Positions 16,777 to 26,063 of a DNA stretch of 64,000 nucleotides are shown piece by piece (position 1 is the stretch's first letter; each line of letters opens with the position of its first letter). This DNA comes from Clostridium_I sp963725425 (GTDB lineage Bacteria > Bacillota > Clostridia > Clostridiales > Clostridiaceae). The notes under the pieces were generated by a model. The model made no database searches. It was given only the letters and a program-made list of their open reading frames with translations, and was not told the DNA's origin. Location: contig CAVRYJ010000045.1 in assembly GCA_963725425.1 (NCBI GenBank), positions 310,001 through 374,000 on the forward strand, given 5' to 3'. A program made the translations under genes and the position numbers.

Positions 16777-16922
16777 TATCCGATGACTACCATCCGTAAA
16801 ACTCCCATCCTCTACTAAGTGGGAGTATAACGGCTGACACACGCCTTACTAACGATTTCTAAGTTTCAGATGGATGACCTACGGACTAAAAACTCCACCT
16901 GAAACTAAGAACTCTGTTTATA
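16777..16922 (+). repeat. Structured dispersed repeat, full copy
   Basis: A region of about 145 bases with several stems: CTCCCATCC with GTGGGAG, and TTCTAAGTTTCAGATGGA with TCCACCTGAAACTAAGAA. It ends AAGAACTCTGTTTATA. The same end, in reverse orientation, occurs at 22417-22466 with unrelated flanks. It could be a non-autonomous mobile element end (IS200/IS605-like) or a structured RNA. No coding frame fits. Confidence 0.6.
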
Positions 16923-16944
16923 GGATGTTTTTGCCTTATTTATT

Positions 16945-16980
16945 ATTGGTAATATGACACATAGTTGTCATATTACCAAT
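16945..16980 (+). promoter_or_regulatory. Perfect 15-base-arm palindrome, likely operator
   Basis: ATTGGTAATATGACA and its exact complement are separated by 6 bases. It lies 39 bases before the GyrI-like gene. No T run follows, so it is an operator rather than a terminator. Confidence 0.6.
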
Positions 16981-17018
16981 GCTATACTGATTTCATTAAA
17001 TGGAAAGAGGTGTTTATA

Positions 17019-17499
17019 GTGAATTATGAAGTGGTAGAATTAAACGATAAAAAGATAGTAGGTTTAACTGCACGAACGAGCAATAATGATGAACATATGA
17101 CAGAAGTGATTGGTGGACTATGGAAACATTTTTTTGCGGATGGAATATACAAGTCTATATTCAATAAGCAAAACGGTTGTAGTATTGGAATGTATTGGAA
17201 TGTATTCTAATTATGAAAATGATGTAAGCGGAGCATATGATGCAACAGTTTGTTGTGAAGTTAGTGAGTACAAAGGATTACCATTTGGGACTCAAGTAAA
17301 AACAATGCCGGGAGGAAAATATGCAAAATTTGTTGTGACAGGTGATATGCCAAAAGCCGTGAGTGAATTTTGGACAAAACTATGGTCAATGGATTTAGAT
17401 AGAAAATATGATTGCGATTTTGAAGAGTATCAAAGTGGTGGGAATATGGAGAATTGTGAGATACATATATATATATTTCTATTAACTAGTTTGTTATGA
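17019..17499 (+). pseudogene. GyrI-like/effector-binding domain protein, disrupted by a 10-bp duplication
   Basis: GTG 17019 behind AAAGAGGTG starts NYEVVELNDKKIVGLTART, typical of GyrI-like small-molecule binding domains related to the AraC effector domain. The unit TATTGGAATG occurs twice in tandem at 17183-17202. Removing one copy joins this frame to the downstream one (SNYENDVSGAYDATVCCEV and PGGKYAKFVVTGDMPKAV). The end, after MENCEIHIYI, runs through an (AT)n stretch and may be shifted too. This break differs from the poly-A breaks elsewhere. An operator-like palindrome precedes it. Confidence 0.75.
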
Positions 17500-17541
17500 A
17501 AAAACAAATGTATAATAAATGGACAAAAGGAGTATTAAATT

Positions 17542-18651
17542 ATGGCAGAACCCTTAAAAAATATGTATAATGAAGAATTTCTGCGTGATTTTAGTGAGAA
17601 AGTGTATTCAGTTTATGGAATCTTTAATGGGGAAGGATTTTTAGCTACCGTAATTGATGATAAATGGGATGAACTTAAACTAAAAGAAAGGATGCATAGG
17701 ATTACTGAGTCACTGGGGGTATATCTGCCAGTAAAATATGAAGAGGCGCTGGAAGTATTGTTTAAAATTGATGAGTTTTGCATTGGATTTCCATACCTAT
17801 TTTTTCCTGATTTTGTGGCTATGTATGGTCAGGGGCAGGTAAATTGGGAACTTTCCATGAAAGCACTGGAACGTTTTACTATAAAATCTTCCGCAGAATT
17901 TGCTGTAAGACCATTTATTATTAGTGAGCCTAAAAAAATGATGAATCAAATGCTAGTTTGGTCGAAAAACAGTAATGAGCACGTAAGAAGACTGTCCAGC
18001 GAGGGATGTCGTCCACGTTTACCATGGGGTGAGGCACTTACGGTGTTTAAGAGTGACCCAACATTGGTCCTTTCAGTACTGGAACAACTAAAAGAAGATC
18101 CTTCACTTTATGTACGAAAGAGCGTAGCTAATAATTTAAATGACATTTCCAAGGACAATCCTTCGATGATTGTAGAAATAGTGAGACGATTAAAAGGAGT
18201 GAATCCATTAACTGATTGGATACTACGTCGTGGATCTAGGACACTAATTAGTAAAGCTAATACTGAAGTTATGAAATTATTTGGATATGGGGAATCTACA
18301 GATGAAGCACTTATTGTCAGTGCTACATTGTCGTTAGATAAACTAGAAGTGAAAATTGGGGAAAGTTGTGAGCTTAAGTATGAAATTTGCATTCGTGAAG
18401 GTGAACCAGTACATATACGTATTGAATATGGAATAGATTTTGTTAAGGCAAAGGGGAATACGTCCCGTAAATTATTCTTTTTATCGGATAAAATAGTAAT
18501 TGGTGGTGCTAATCTTGTTGGAACTAGAATTTATAGGTGGAAAGATCTTACTACCCGCCGCCATTACCAAGGAGAACATAGGATTCTGCTGTTAGTTAAT
18601 GGGAAGGAAGTTGCACAAACAGCTATTAAAGTGACAAGATCCACAAGTTAA
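17542..18651 (+). CDS. alkC: AlkC-type DNA alkylation repair glycosylase
   Basis: A protein of 369 residues built of HEAT-like helical repeats, with the AlkC hallmarks MAEPLKNMYNEEFLRDFSEK, GFPYLFFPDFV, EFAVRPFI, NEHVRRLSSEGCRPRLPW and LYVRKSVANNLNDI. AlkC removes 3-methyladenine from DNA. The last ~95 residues (after about 275) look like an extra beta-sandwich (Ig-like) domain (KIGESCELKYEICIREGEPVHI), which some AlkC proteins carry. AAAGGAGTATT precedes the ATG. It is probably its own unit. Confidence 0.88.
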   Translation: MAEPLKNMYNEEFLRDFSEKVYSVYGIFNGEGFLATVIDDKWDELKLKERMHRITESLGVYLPVKYEEALEVLFKIDEFCIGFPYLFFPDFVAMYGQGQVNWELSMKALERFTIKSSAEFAVRPFIISEPKKMMNQMLVWSKNSNEHVRRLSSEGCRPRLPWGEALTVFKSDPTLVLSVLEQLKEDPSLYVRKSVANNLNDISKDNPSMIVEIVRRLKGVNPLTDWILRRGSRTLISKANTEVMKLFGYGESTDEALIVSATLSLDKLEVKIGESCELKYEICIREGEPVHIRIEYGIDFVKAKGNTSRKLFFLSDKIVIGGANLVGTRIYRWKDLTTRRHYQGEHRILLLVNGKEVAQTAIKVTRSTS

Positions 18652-18808
18652 AAGTTAAATGAAAAATAGTATTTAATCTTTTCTAATAAGAAGGAATTTT
18701 AGAGAAAATGTAGAAATGTATAAGTGTAGGGTTATAAAGCATCTTCAAAGAAATAGCTATTAATTATGATAGATTTTTGTGTTAGATGCCTAATTTAGGA
18801 GGGATTTT

Positions 18809-19396
18809 ATGAGTTCACTTAAGGGAACAAAGACAGCTGAAAATTTAATGAAGGCTTTCGCTGGTGAGTCACAAGCGAGGAATAGGTATACTTTTTATGC
18901 TTCAATAGCTAAGAAAGCTGGCTATGTACAAATTTCTAATATCTTCACTGAAACTGCTGAAAATGAAAAAGAGCATGCTAACAGATTTTTTAAGCTTTTA
19001 GACCAAAGTTTAAAGGGTGAAGTGGTAGAAATAAATGGTGCAACATTTCCTGTAGGACTCGGAGATACAAAAACAAATCTTATTGCTGCTGCAAATGGTG
19101 AAAATGAAGAATGGACAGATTTGTATCCTACTTTTGCTAAGGTTGCTGAAGAGGAAGGTTTTACATCAGTAGCTGCTGCATTTAAGGCAATATTACAAGT
19201 AGAAAAACATCATGAGGCTAGGTATAGAAAATTAGCTGATAATATAGAAAAAAACAGTGTATTTAAAAAGGAAAAAGCTACTTTATGGAAATGTGGTAAT
19301 TGTGGATATATTTTTGAAGGAGAATCAGCTCCTCAGATATGCCCAGCTTGTTTGCATCCAAGAGCATATTTTGAATTGTTAGCAGATAATTTTTAA
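18809..19396 (+). CDS. rbr: Rubrerythrin
   Basis: A protein of 195 residues. The N-terminal four-helix diiron domain has ExxH-type ligands (FAGESQARNRY, AENEKEHANRFF, AEEEGF, VEKHHEARY). The C-terminal rubredoxin-like domain has C-G-N-C-G and C-P-A-C for one iron. Rubrerythrins reduce hydrogen peroxide in anaerobes using NAD(P)H-derived electrons. GGAGGGATTTT precedes the ATG. Confidence 0.97.
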   Translation: MSSLKGTKTAENLMKAFAGESQARNRYTFYASIAKKAGYVQISNIFTETAENEKEHANRFFKLLDQSLKGEVVEINGATFPVGLGDTKTNLIAAANGENEEWTDLYPTFAKVAEEEGFTSVAAAFKAILQVEKHHEARYRKLADNIEKNSVFKKEKATLWKCGNCGYIFEGESAPQICPACLHPRAYFELLADNF

Positions 19397-19421
19397 AGAT
19401 AATGGACAACAAGTAACAATA

Positions 19422-19522
19422 AGTTAAGAGTTAAGAGTTAAGGAAGGTTTTTCTGCTGAGGCAGAAAAATCGATTAATGGGGATGTAAGTAGATTTGTAT
19501 AAACAAATTTACTTACATCCCC
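19422..19522 (+). repeat. Composite heptad element
   Basis: Heptads (19422-19442), stem-loop 1 (GGTTTTTCTGC with GCAGAAAAATC, 19446-19470), then stem-loop 2, GGGGATGTAAGT paired with ACTTACATCCCC (19479-19522). It lies 25 bases after rbr and probably also terminates it. Confidence 0.82.
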
Positions 19523-19648
19523 ATTTTATGGTTTTTTTAAATAAATGAGCTATTTGTTAATTTAAATTGTAGTATAATAGCCTATGGTTTATACAAGAAC
19601 ACTTAGGTAAATGAAATAATATACGAAGTATAGATTATAGGTATGGTA

Positions 19649-19680
19649 TAACCAATATGTATTTTCATGCATATTGGTTA
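19649..19680 (+). promoter_or_regulatory. Perfect 11-base-arm inverted repeat before the GGDEF-EAL gene
   Basis: TAACCAATATG and CATATTGGTTA are separated by 10 bases, 28 bases before the GTG start. It could be an operator or a leader hairpin. Confidence 0.5.
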
Positions 19681-19707
19681 ACAGAATAACAAACTGAGGG
19701 TGAAGCT

Positions 19708-21536
19708 GTGTACAGTAGAAGCAGAATATTAAGAAAAATTAAGGAAAAAAAACCTGTATATTCAATACTATTATATAGATTAAATATAATTATTGGTATA
19801 TTGGGTATAATATTTTATAATACATATTTAATTGGTTATTTAAATGAGAAAACAGAGATAAAATATTTTTATTTGTTAGGAATACTTTTGGTTGTTTCCT
19901 TTTTTCTAAGTTTTAACAAAAAATTCATTAATTATATAGATGAAATCTATTATATTATAAGTTTTGGAGCTACAGTTTGGTTGATTTATATTAATGTAGT
20001 ACTAAAATTTAATAATATTTTTTTATGTTCATTAGTAGCAGGATTTTTTATTATGATTGAAATTATAAGTAATAGGAAAATACTATATTTTTATTATTTT
20101 TCTATAACGCCACTTACTATAGGTGCTTGCTATTTTAGCAATGCTGGTTATAGCATGGTTAGTTTATTAATCTTAGTATTTTTATTTTTAGGATTAATAG
20201 CGTTTTTTTCTGTATATGAAAGAATAACATTAATTAAATACTACGAAGAGGCACTGTATACTGACAGCTTAACTGGTTTATTAAATAGATTGGCAGTTAA
20301 TAAGCTATTAAGGCAGATGTCACAAAACAATAAATTGGGCTTTACTAGTATATACATAGATATTGATGATTTTAAAGAAATAAATAATACTTTTGGAGAA
20401 AAAACAGGAGATGCTGTTTTAAAAAAATTATCAAGAGATATAGAAAAATACATTATTGATGATTTTGTTTTAGGTCGTTTATGTAGTGACGAATTTATCC
20501 TCATTCTTCCTAAGGTTTATGATGCAGAAAAAGCCAATAACATATATAATAATATTGTAAAGAAAATTGAATTTGATTTACCACAACTTAATTATAAATA
20601 TTCAGTATCAGCAGGAATAGCAATATATGATAAGAATATGAATAAGATTGAGGATTTAGTTATATCCGCAGAAAAAGCAAGTAATATAGCAAAAGAATTG
20701 AAGGAAATTCAGTTTCGGTATGGTCAAATAGTAATATCTCAGAAGATGAGTATAATAAAAGAATCATTAATGCTATTAGATATAAAAGTGAGGCAAGTAT
20801 TATAAATTTTTATCAACCAATAATGTCGAAAAACGGTGAAATAACAAGATTTGAAGCATTGAGTCGTATGCAGATTGAACCTAATAAGATTATTCCTCCA
20901 GTAGTATTTATACCATTAGCTGAGGCTAAGGGATTGATTGAAATTGTGGATTATAGAGCGGCAGAGCAAGCCTTTAAATTTATAAGAAAATGTAAGGATG
21001 AACTAAATTTTTCACCCAACATATCAATTAATGCATCAGCTATAACCTTCAATTATAAATATGCTCAAAAATTAATGGAACTAAAAGAGAAATACAAAGT
21101 TGAACCGTTATATATAACTGTGGAAATTACTGAATCGGTTCTTATAAACAATTACAAGTATGCAAATCAAATAATGAATCAATTAAGAAATGAAGGTTTT
21201 CTTATCGCTCTAGATGATTTTGGGACAGGATTCAGCTCTTTGTCATACCTTAAAAATATGAAGTTTGATATTTTTAAATTGGATAAATCTTTAATTGATG
21301 ATGTAAGTAAAAAAAATATTGATATTGTGGATTATATGGTCAAATTGGGCAAATTATTTAATATGAAAGTTGTAATAGAAGGAATTGAGGAGCAGGGTCA
21401 AATGGAATTGCTAGCTAATACAGGTTGCGACTATTACCAAGGTTATTTAATATCAAAGCCAATATCGGAAAAGGATACTTATGAAATAATAAGGAAACAT
21501 GCTAAGAAAAAACAAGTCATCTTAAATAATAAATAG
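19708..21536 (+). CDS. Membrane GGDEF-EAL protein (c-di-GMP phosphodiesterase), one frameshift
   Basis: GTG 19708 follows GAGGGTGA. About six membrane helices (residues ~15-175) precede a GGDEF domain (YTDSLTGLLNR) whose signature is C-S-D-E-F, so cyclase activity is unlikely. The EAL domain keeps its catalytic residues: FEAL, VEITES, DDFGTGFSSL, KLDKS and EGIE. One A added to AAAA at 20784-20787 joins the two parts as D-I-K-S-E-A-S-I-I-N-F-Y-Q-P-I, the normal EAL entry, giving ~609 residues. The protein probably degrades c-di-GMP in response to a membrane signal. It neighbours chemotaxis genes. Confidence 0.85.
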
Positions 21537-21586
21537 GCAGTATTCAAGTTTGTTTTTAGATGACTAAAAAGAAAGGTGGAAAAAAT

Positions 21587-22215
21587 ATGAGCGAAATGTC
21601 AAAAGATTAAACCAATGCAGAAAACCACAGGGGGAAATTGGTAAAACTGTGGCAGATGAGATGAATGAAAGCCATTTTAAATTAACTACTTGGGGTCTGG
21701 AAAAAATAAAAGTTGAAAAGAAAAGCATTGTTTTGGACATAGGTTGTGGTGGTGGAAGAACGGTTAATCGTTTAGCACATCTAGCAAGTGATGGTAAGGT
21801 TTATGGCATGGACTATTCTCAGGATTGCGTAAATTGGTCCAAGGATTATAATAAAGAGTTTATTGATGACGAAAAGGTAGAAATTATTAAGGGGAGTGTA
21901 GAAAAAATCCCATTTAATGATAACAAGTTTGACAATATATTTGCAGTGGAAACCATATATTTTTGGCCTAGTCTGTCTGAAAGCTTTAAAGAAGTAAGAA
22001 GGGTACTAAAGGATACGGGTAAGTTTATTATTATAAATGAGATGTATTCAAGTGAAAGTTTTAAAAAGAGAAATGATGAATGGGCTGCTATGTCTGATAT
22101 GAAGATAATGAGACCTGAAGAACTAAAAGATATACTTATGGATGGAGGTTTTAAAAATATAGAAATGCATACAGTAGAAGAAAAAAATTGGCTGTGTTGT
22201 GTTAACGAAATTTAA
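21587..22215 (+). CDS. SAM-dependent methyltransferase (class I), one frameshift
   Basis: ATG 21587 follows AAAGGTGG. As given, it stops after seven codons. One A added to AAAA at 21601-21604 gives SKRLNQCRKPQGEIGKTVADEMN and joins the long frame (~210 residues). The SAM-binding motif LDIGCGGGRTVNRLA and the acidic loop VYGMDYS are clear, and VETIYFWPSL is motif IV-like. The substrate is unknown; the family (ubiE/small-molecule type) methylates small compounds. Confidence 0.82.
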
Positions 22216-22227
22216 GATGTCTGATTT

Positions 22228-22286
22228 ATAACCACAAAAGTTGATTACTGTTAACAACAGTGTCGGTTTTGTGGTTATATTTTTTT
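22228..22286 (+). terminator. Intrinsic terminator after the methyltransferase gene
   Basis: ATAACCACAAAA pairs with TTTTGTGGTTAT across a loop that itself contains GTTGAT/TGTTAACAACA pairing. A T run follows at 22280-22286. Confidence 0.85.
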
Positions 22287-22383
22287 CATTGGTTTGATTA
22301 ACTTAGAATTCTGTTTATGATGAAATTTTGAACAAGAAGAAATCCTTATATAATTAAAATCTAATATTCCATTGAGAAAAAAC

Positions 22384-22410
22384 TAAATTTATGCATATTT
22401 ATGTCGATAA
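22384..22410 (+). promoter_or_regulatory. Flagellar sigma-D type promoter before the CheY-CheX gene
   Basis: TAAATTTA, 11 bases, then GTCGATAA. This fits the sigma-D/sigma-28 consensus (TAAA, N15, GCCGATAA) with one mismatch. The downstream genes are chemotaxis genes, which sigma-D normally drives. Confidence 0.7.
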
Positions 22411-22416
22411 GTATAT

Positions 22417-22466
22417 TATAAACAGAGTTCTTAGTTTTAGGTGGAGTTTTTTTCTCCATCTGAAAA
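22417..22466 (-). repeat. Structured dispersed repeat, short reversed copy
   Basis: On the minus strand it ends AAGAACTCTGTTTATA, like the copy at 16777-16922, with the hairpin CAGATGGAG/CTCCACCT shortened inside. It lies in the leader of the CheY-CheX gene. Confidence 0.6.
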
Positions 22467-22497
22467 TATGGATAAAAACGAGGAAGCTGGTGCCAAA

Positions 22498-23372
22498 ATG
22501 AAAGAAATTAAAGTAGTTGTTGTTGATGATTCACCTTTTTCAATTGCTCTATTATCAGATATACTTACAGAAAGTGGTTTTCAGGTTATAGGCGATGCAA
22601 GTTCACTGGAAGAAACCATTGAAGTAGTTGGGAAATTAAGACCTGATGTGGTAACTATGGATATGACTATGCCAGGTACAGATGGATTAGAATGTACTAG
22701 AGCAGTTCATGCTATTGATCCAAACATAAACGTTATTATAGTTAGTTCTATGATGGATGAAGAAATAGTAAGAAAGGCAAAAAAAATCACGTAGCGGGAT
22801 ACATTCAAAAGCCAGCTGATAAAGAAGAACTTTCCTTAATTATAAATAGGATTATGGCTGATGGTGAATTGTATAAGGAATTGGAGTCATTATATTATTC
22901 GGTATTTAGAGAGGGATTTTTAGATTCATTTAACAAGTTAACAAAAACATTACCTGAATTTGATGATAAAAAAATTCCTAACGCAGAATTAGTATCTAGA
23001 GGAATTTCAGTTGTTATGGGTATAATAGGGAAATATTCAGGAAGGCTATTGTTTGATATGTCTTACGATACAGCGGAAAAGCTTTCAACCAGTGTATTAA
23101 AAAGAGCACCAAAAAGTTCTCAGGAAATGTTTAATGTAATCGGTGAAATAGCAAATATAATTGCTGGAAATGCATGTTCTGCAGTGAATAAGAAAAATAA
23201 ATTGTTTGGACTTAGAGTTGCACCACCAACAATATTTCATGGTAATTCGCTTAATATATCTAAACCTGAACTTGAAAGTGTTACAGCTTCTATTGCTAAA
23301 ACAGATTTTGGCGATGTATACATGAGTATAGGCTTTCAAAGGGGGTCAAGTGAATGGATGTCAAATATATAA
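22498..23372 (+). CDS. CheY-CheX fusion protein, one frameshift
   Basis: The receiver domain has V-V-D-D-S-P-F, phospho-acceptor in VVTMDMTMPG and IIVSSM. As given, it stops at KAKKIT. One A added to the run of eight at 22779-22786 gives K-K-N-H-V-A-G-Y-I-Q-K-P-A, the normal end of a receiver with its conserved Lys. A ~170-residue CheX-like domain follows (NVIGEIANIIAGNACSAVN), giving about 291 residues. CheX dephosphorylates CheY, so this may be a self-limiting response regulator. ATG 22498 is my start; ATG 22468 is also possible. A sigma-D promoter lies upstream. Confidence 0.82.
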
Positions 23373-23818
23373 ATCCATTTCTTGATTCACTTGTGAATAT
23401 AATGCCACAACTAGGAATAAGTGATGTTAAAAGAAAAAGTCTATCAGTTAAAGGCAAGATTATTAAGAGTGCTGGTGTATTGATAAATGTAGGAATTGTT
23501 GGAGACCTTAGAGGAAATGTGATTTATGGAACTACTCTTGAGTGTGCTAAAAAGATAGCATCTTCCATGATGATGGGAATGCCTGTTGATGAATTAAACG
23601 AAATGGCTCAAAGTGCTATTTCAGAACTAACTAATATGCTAACAGCAAATGCATCTATGGGTTTCTCAGAAGAAGGTATAAATATAGATATATCAACACC
23701 AACTTTAATGTATGGTGATTTTACAGCAACTGCAAGCTCAGAAAAGGTGATTTGTGTGGAAATGCTAATATTAGGGTTGCCTTTTGAAATTAATATAGCC
23801 ATAGACCGAATCCTATAA
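23354..23818 (+). CDS. cheX: CheX-like chemotaxis phosphatase
   Basis: A stand-alone CheX of 154 residues: INPFLDSLVNIMPQLG at the start, the central ELTNMLTANA corresponding to the E-x-x-N catalytic helix of CheX/CheC, and the beta-rich C-terminal half. It would remove phosphate from CheY-like receivers. The start overlaps the end of the CheY-CheX gene by 19 bases and GGGGGTC-AAGTG lies just upstream, so the two are probably coupled. Confidence 0.88.
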   Translation: MDVKYINPFLDSLVNIMPQLGISDVKRKSLSVKGKIIKSAGVLINVGIVGDLRGNVIYGTTLECAKKIASSMMMGMPVDELNEMAQSAISELTNMLTANASMGFSEEGINIDISTPTLMYGDFTATASSEKVICVEMLILGLPFEINIAIDRIL

Positions 23819-23820
23819 AA

Positions 23821-23935
23821 AGTTAAGAGTTAAGAGTTAAAAGTTAAGAGTTAAGGAAGATTTTTCTGCTGGGCAGAAAAATTGATAAAATAGGGATATA
23901 AGTGGACTTGTTTACACAAAGCTACTTACATCCCT
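23821..23935 (+). repeat. Composite heptad element
   Basis: Five heptads (23821-23855), stem-loop 1 (GATTTTTCTGC with GCAGAAAAATT) and stem-loop 2 (AGGGATATAAGTGGA with ACTTACATCCCT, 23891-23936). It starts immediately after the cheX stop codon. Confidence 0.82.
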
Positions 23936-23944
23936 AAATATTGT

Positions 23945-23970
23945 TAACATTTTTTTGAATAGTACGATAT
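23945..23970 (+). promoter_or_regulatory. Weak sigma-D type promoter before the MCP gene
   Basis: TAACATTT, 10 bases, then TACGATAT. It resembles the flagellar sigma consensus but with two mismatches and a short spacer. Confidence 0.4.
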
Positions 23971-24006
23971 ATATAGGAGATAAAAAAAGAAATTAGGAGG
24001 AATAAT

Positions 24007-24840
24007 ATGGGTTGTGATATAGATAATAATGTTTTAGAAGCTTTTTCAATTGTATTGCCATATTTAAAGAATTTTTTTGAGGAGGAGGTAGCCTTTGCTA
24101 TTACAGACAAGGAAAAATATATAGATGTATTGATTAATGAGAAATTACCAATAAAAGCAGGTAAGGGAGATATAGTACCACAAGGTGGCGCTATTTTTGA
24201 TGCTCTGAAAACTGGAAAGATACTTATTAAAGATGTACCTAAAGAGGTTTATGATATAGCTTTTAAATCATATGCTATTCCTATAAAAAATTCTACCAAC
24301 AATGTAATAGGATGTGTTGTGGCGGGGAAAAGTATGGAGCAAAGACTACAAGTAATTGAGTTCTCTAAAAATTTAGCTAATTCATTAGGAGAAATATCTT
24401 CATCTGTACAGAGTATGCTCGCGGAGTCACAGCAACTAAGTACTTCAAATGCAAATATGCTTCTAGAAGCGAAAAAAGCAACTGAAACCACCAAAGAAAC
24501 TGATGAAATTGTAAAATTTGTTAAAAATGTTTCCAGTCAGACAAATTTGCTCGGATTAAATGCAGCTATAGAGGCGGCTAGAGCAGGAGAGTTAGGTAAG
24601 GGATTTAGTGTTGTTGCTCAGGAAATAAGAAAATTATCAAGTTCTACTACTGAATCAATAAAGAAAATAGATTCTGTATTAAAAGAAATAGGAAAAACTG
24701 TAGGAAACATATCTAAAGGAGTAGAAGAATCAAATTCTTTCTATGAAGAGCAGTCTGCCTCTTTTGAGGAAATTACAGCATCCATAGAAGAACTAAATTC
24801 TGATGCTAAAATTTTAAAGGAATTGGCTAGCAAAATTTAA
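24007..24840 (+). CDS. Soluble methyl-accepting chemotaxis protein
   Basis: A protein of 277 residues without membrane helices. Residues 1-110 form a small sensor domain (KDKEKYIDVLINEKLPIKAGK and SYAIPIKN) of a type often found in cytosolic MCP-like proteins. The signalling hairpin tip is VSSQTNLLGLNAAIEAARAG, followed by GKGFSVVAQEIRKLS. It is shorter than usual MCPs because the helical bundle is short. GGAGGAATAAT precedes the ATG. Its stop overlaps the end of the convergent DMT gene. Confidence 0.92.
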   Translation: MGCDIDNNVLEAFSIVLPYLKNFFEEEVAFAITDKEKYIDVLINEKLPIKAGKGDIVPQGGAIFDALKTGKILIKDVPKEVYDIAFKSYAIPIKNSTNNVIGCVVAGKSMEQRLQVIEFSKNLANSLGEISSSVQSMLAESQQLSTSNANMLLEAKKATETTKETDEIVKFVKNVSSQTNLLGLNAAIEAARAGELGKGFSVVAQEIRKLSSSTTESIKKIDSVLKEIGKTVGNISKGVEESNSFYEEQSASFEEITASIEELNSDAKILKELASKI

Positions 24841-25820
24841 AAATCTTCATTAGCAGTTTCTTCTTCTACTTCTTCTTCATCTGAATAAGTAGTTCTAGAT
24901 TCAATAACATTAAATGAAAGTGTTATGAAAGAACTTAAAAGTATTAATCCAATGCCTATTAAGGTGTTTATCCCCAGAGCCTCTTTTAAAATTATAAGGG
25001 ATAAAATAGGTGCAAGAGCTGGTTTTAGATAAAATACTATTGAAGATGTTGCAACAGATGTTTTTTCCATTGCTAAGAAATAAAAGGAATAGCCAAAACC
25101 TGTTATAAACACACCAATGAAAATTAAACTAGGTATATTTGCTAAGGTTATACCACTTATAATAGGTATATTTGCAAATGTCTTAAATCCTTTTTGGGTA
25201 AGTACATCTGCTACAGCAGGAATTTTTGATATTAGTATTAATATTAACATTTCAGTACTGCCCATTAGGAAACTAAAACAGCTAGATACGATTCCACCGT
25301 ACCTTGAACTCTTTTTTGTGCTTACTACACCGTATAGTGCAAAGAAAGCAGCAGATAAAAAGATAAGAACCATGCCTATAATGTTACCTGTAAATTTAAA
25401 AGGATTAAGTATAAATACAATTCCTATAAGGCTAACAACCAAAGAAGCAATTGTGTGTTTATATATTTTTTCGCCTAGCATAAAGTGTGCAAAGGGAATT
25501 ACAAATATGGGATTGCAACTGAATAATATAGCAACAATAGAAGCCTTATTGTATAATATGGACAATTGGTACAAACTCATACTTACTACAACACATATAA
25601 AACCTGTTAATATAAAAAATTTAAAATCACTTTTGTTGAGCTTAATGTGTCTTGATTTTAAATTTTTTATGGCAATAGGAAGAAGTATAACAGAACCTAT
25701 GAAGAATCTTAAAAAATTCATTTGCATAGGATTAAACTGACCTGAAAGTAGCTTTAGGGCTACTTCCATAGCACTGAATAAAATTGTTGACAATGCAATG
25801 TAAATATAACCTTGTTTCAT
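24837..25820 (-). CDS. DMT-superfamily transporter (EamA type)
   Basis: A protein of 327 residues with ten membrane helices in two EamA repeats (ALKLLSGQFNPMQMNFLRFFIGS and ASSIVFYLKPALAPILSLIILKE). It ends in an acidic cytosolic tail (SDEEEVEEETANEDF). EamA proteins export or import small metabolites; the substrate is not evident. GGGGGACATTTT on the minus strand precedes the ATG. It is convergent with the MCP gene and overlaps it by four bases. Confidence 0.9.
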   Translation of the reverse strand: MKQGYIYIALSTILFSAMEVALKLLSGQFNPMQMNFLRFFIGSVILLPIAIKNLKSRHIKLNKSDFKFFILTGFICVVVSMSLYQLSILYNKASIVAILFSCNPIFVIPFAHFMLGEKIYKHTIASLVVSLIGIVFILNPFKFTGNIIGMVLIFLSAAFFALYGVVSTKKSSRYGGIVSSCFSFLMGSTEMLILILISKIPAVADVLTQKGFKTFANIPIISGITLANIPSLIFIGVFITGFGYSFYFLAMEKTSVATSSIVFYLKPALAPILSLIILKEALGINTLIGIGLILLSSFITLSFNVIESRTTYSDEEEVEEETANEDF

Positions 25821-26063
25821 AAAATGTCCCCCTAAAATAGTTTTATTCTAAGGTATTTTTAAAACAATAACTAGTTGGTTTTCTAGATGTATTCTTTTGA
25901 AGATGCCTTATCAAATGATTATTGTATATACAAATTTCATTCACTACTATATATTATACAACTAAAATACAAAAAGATTAAATTTATATCTTTATTTACT
26001 ATTTTTGTAAAAATAATAATGCTATAATATGTATAATGAAAATATATTTTAAGGGATGATGCT

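Noticed and set aside
16777..16922. c-di-GMP riboswitch in the structured repeat near the MCP fragment
   Set aside because: The class I and class II conserved cores are not present, and the second copy lies at a repeat-like boundary in the reverse orientation.
25117..25740. 207-codon plus-strand frame opposite the DMT transporter
   Set aside because: It is the shadow of a well-recognised EamA protein; no ribosome binding site or known domain.
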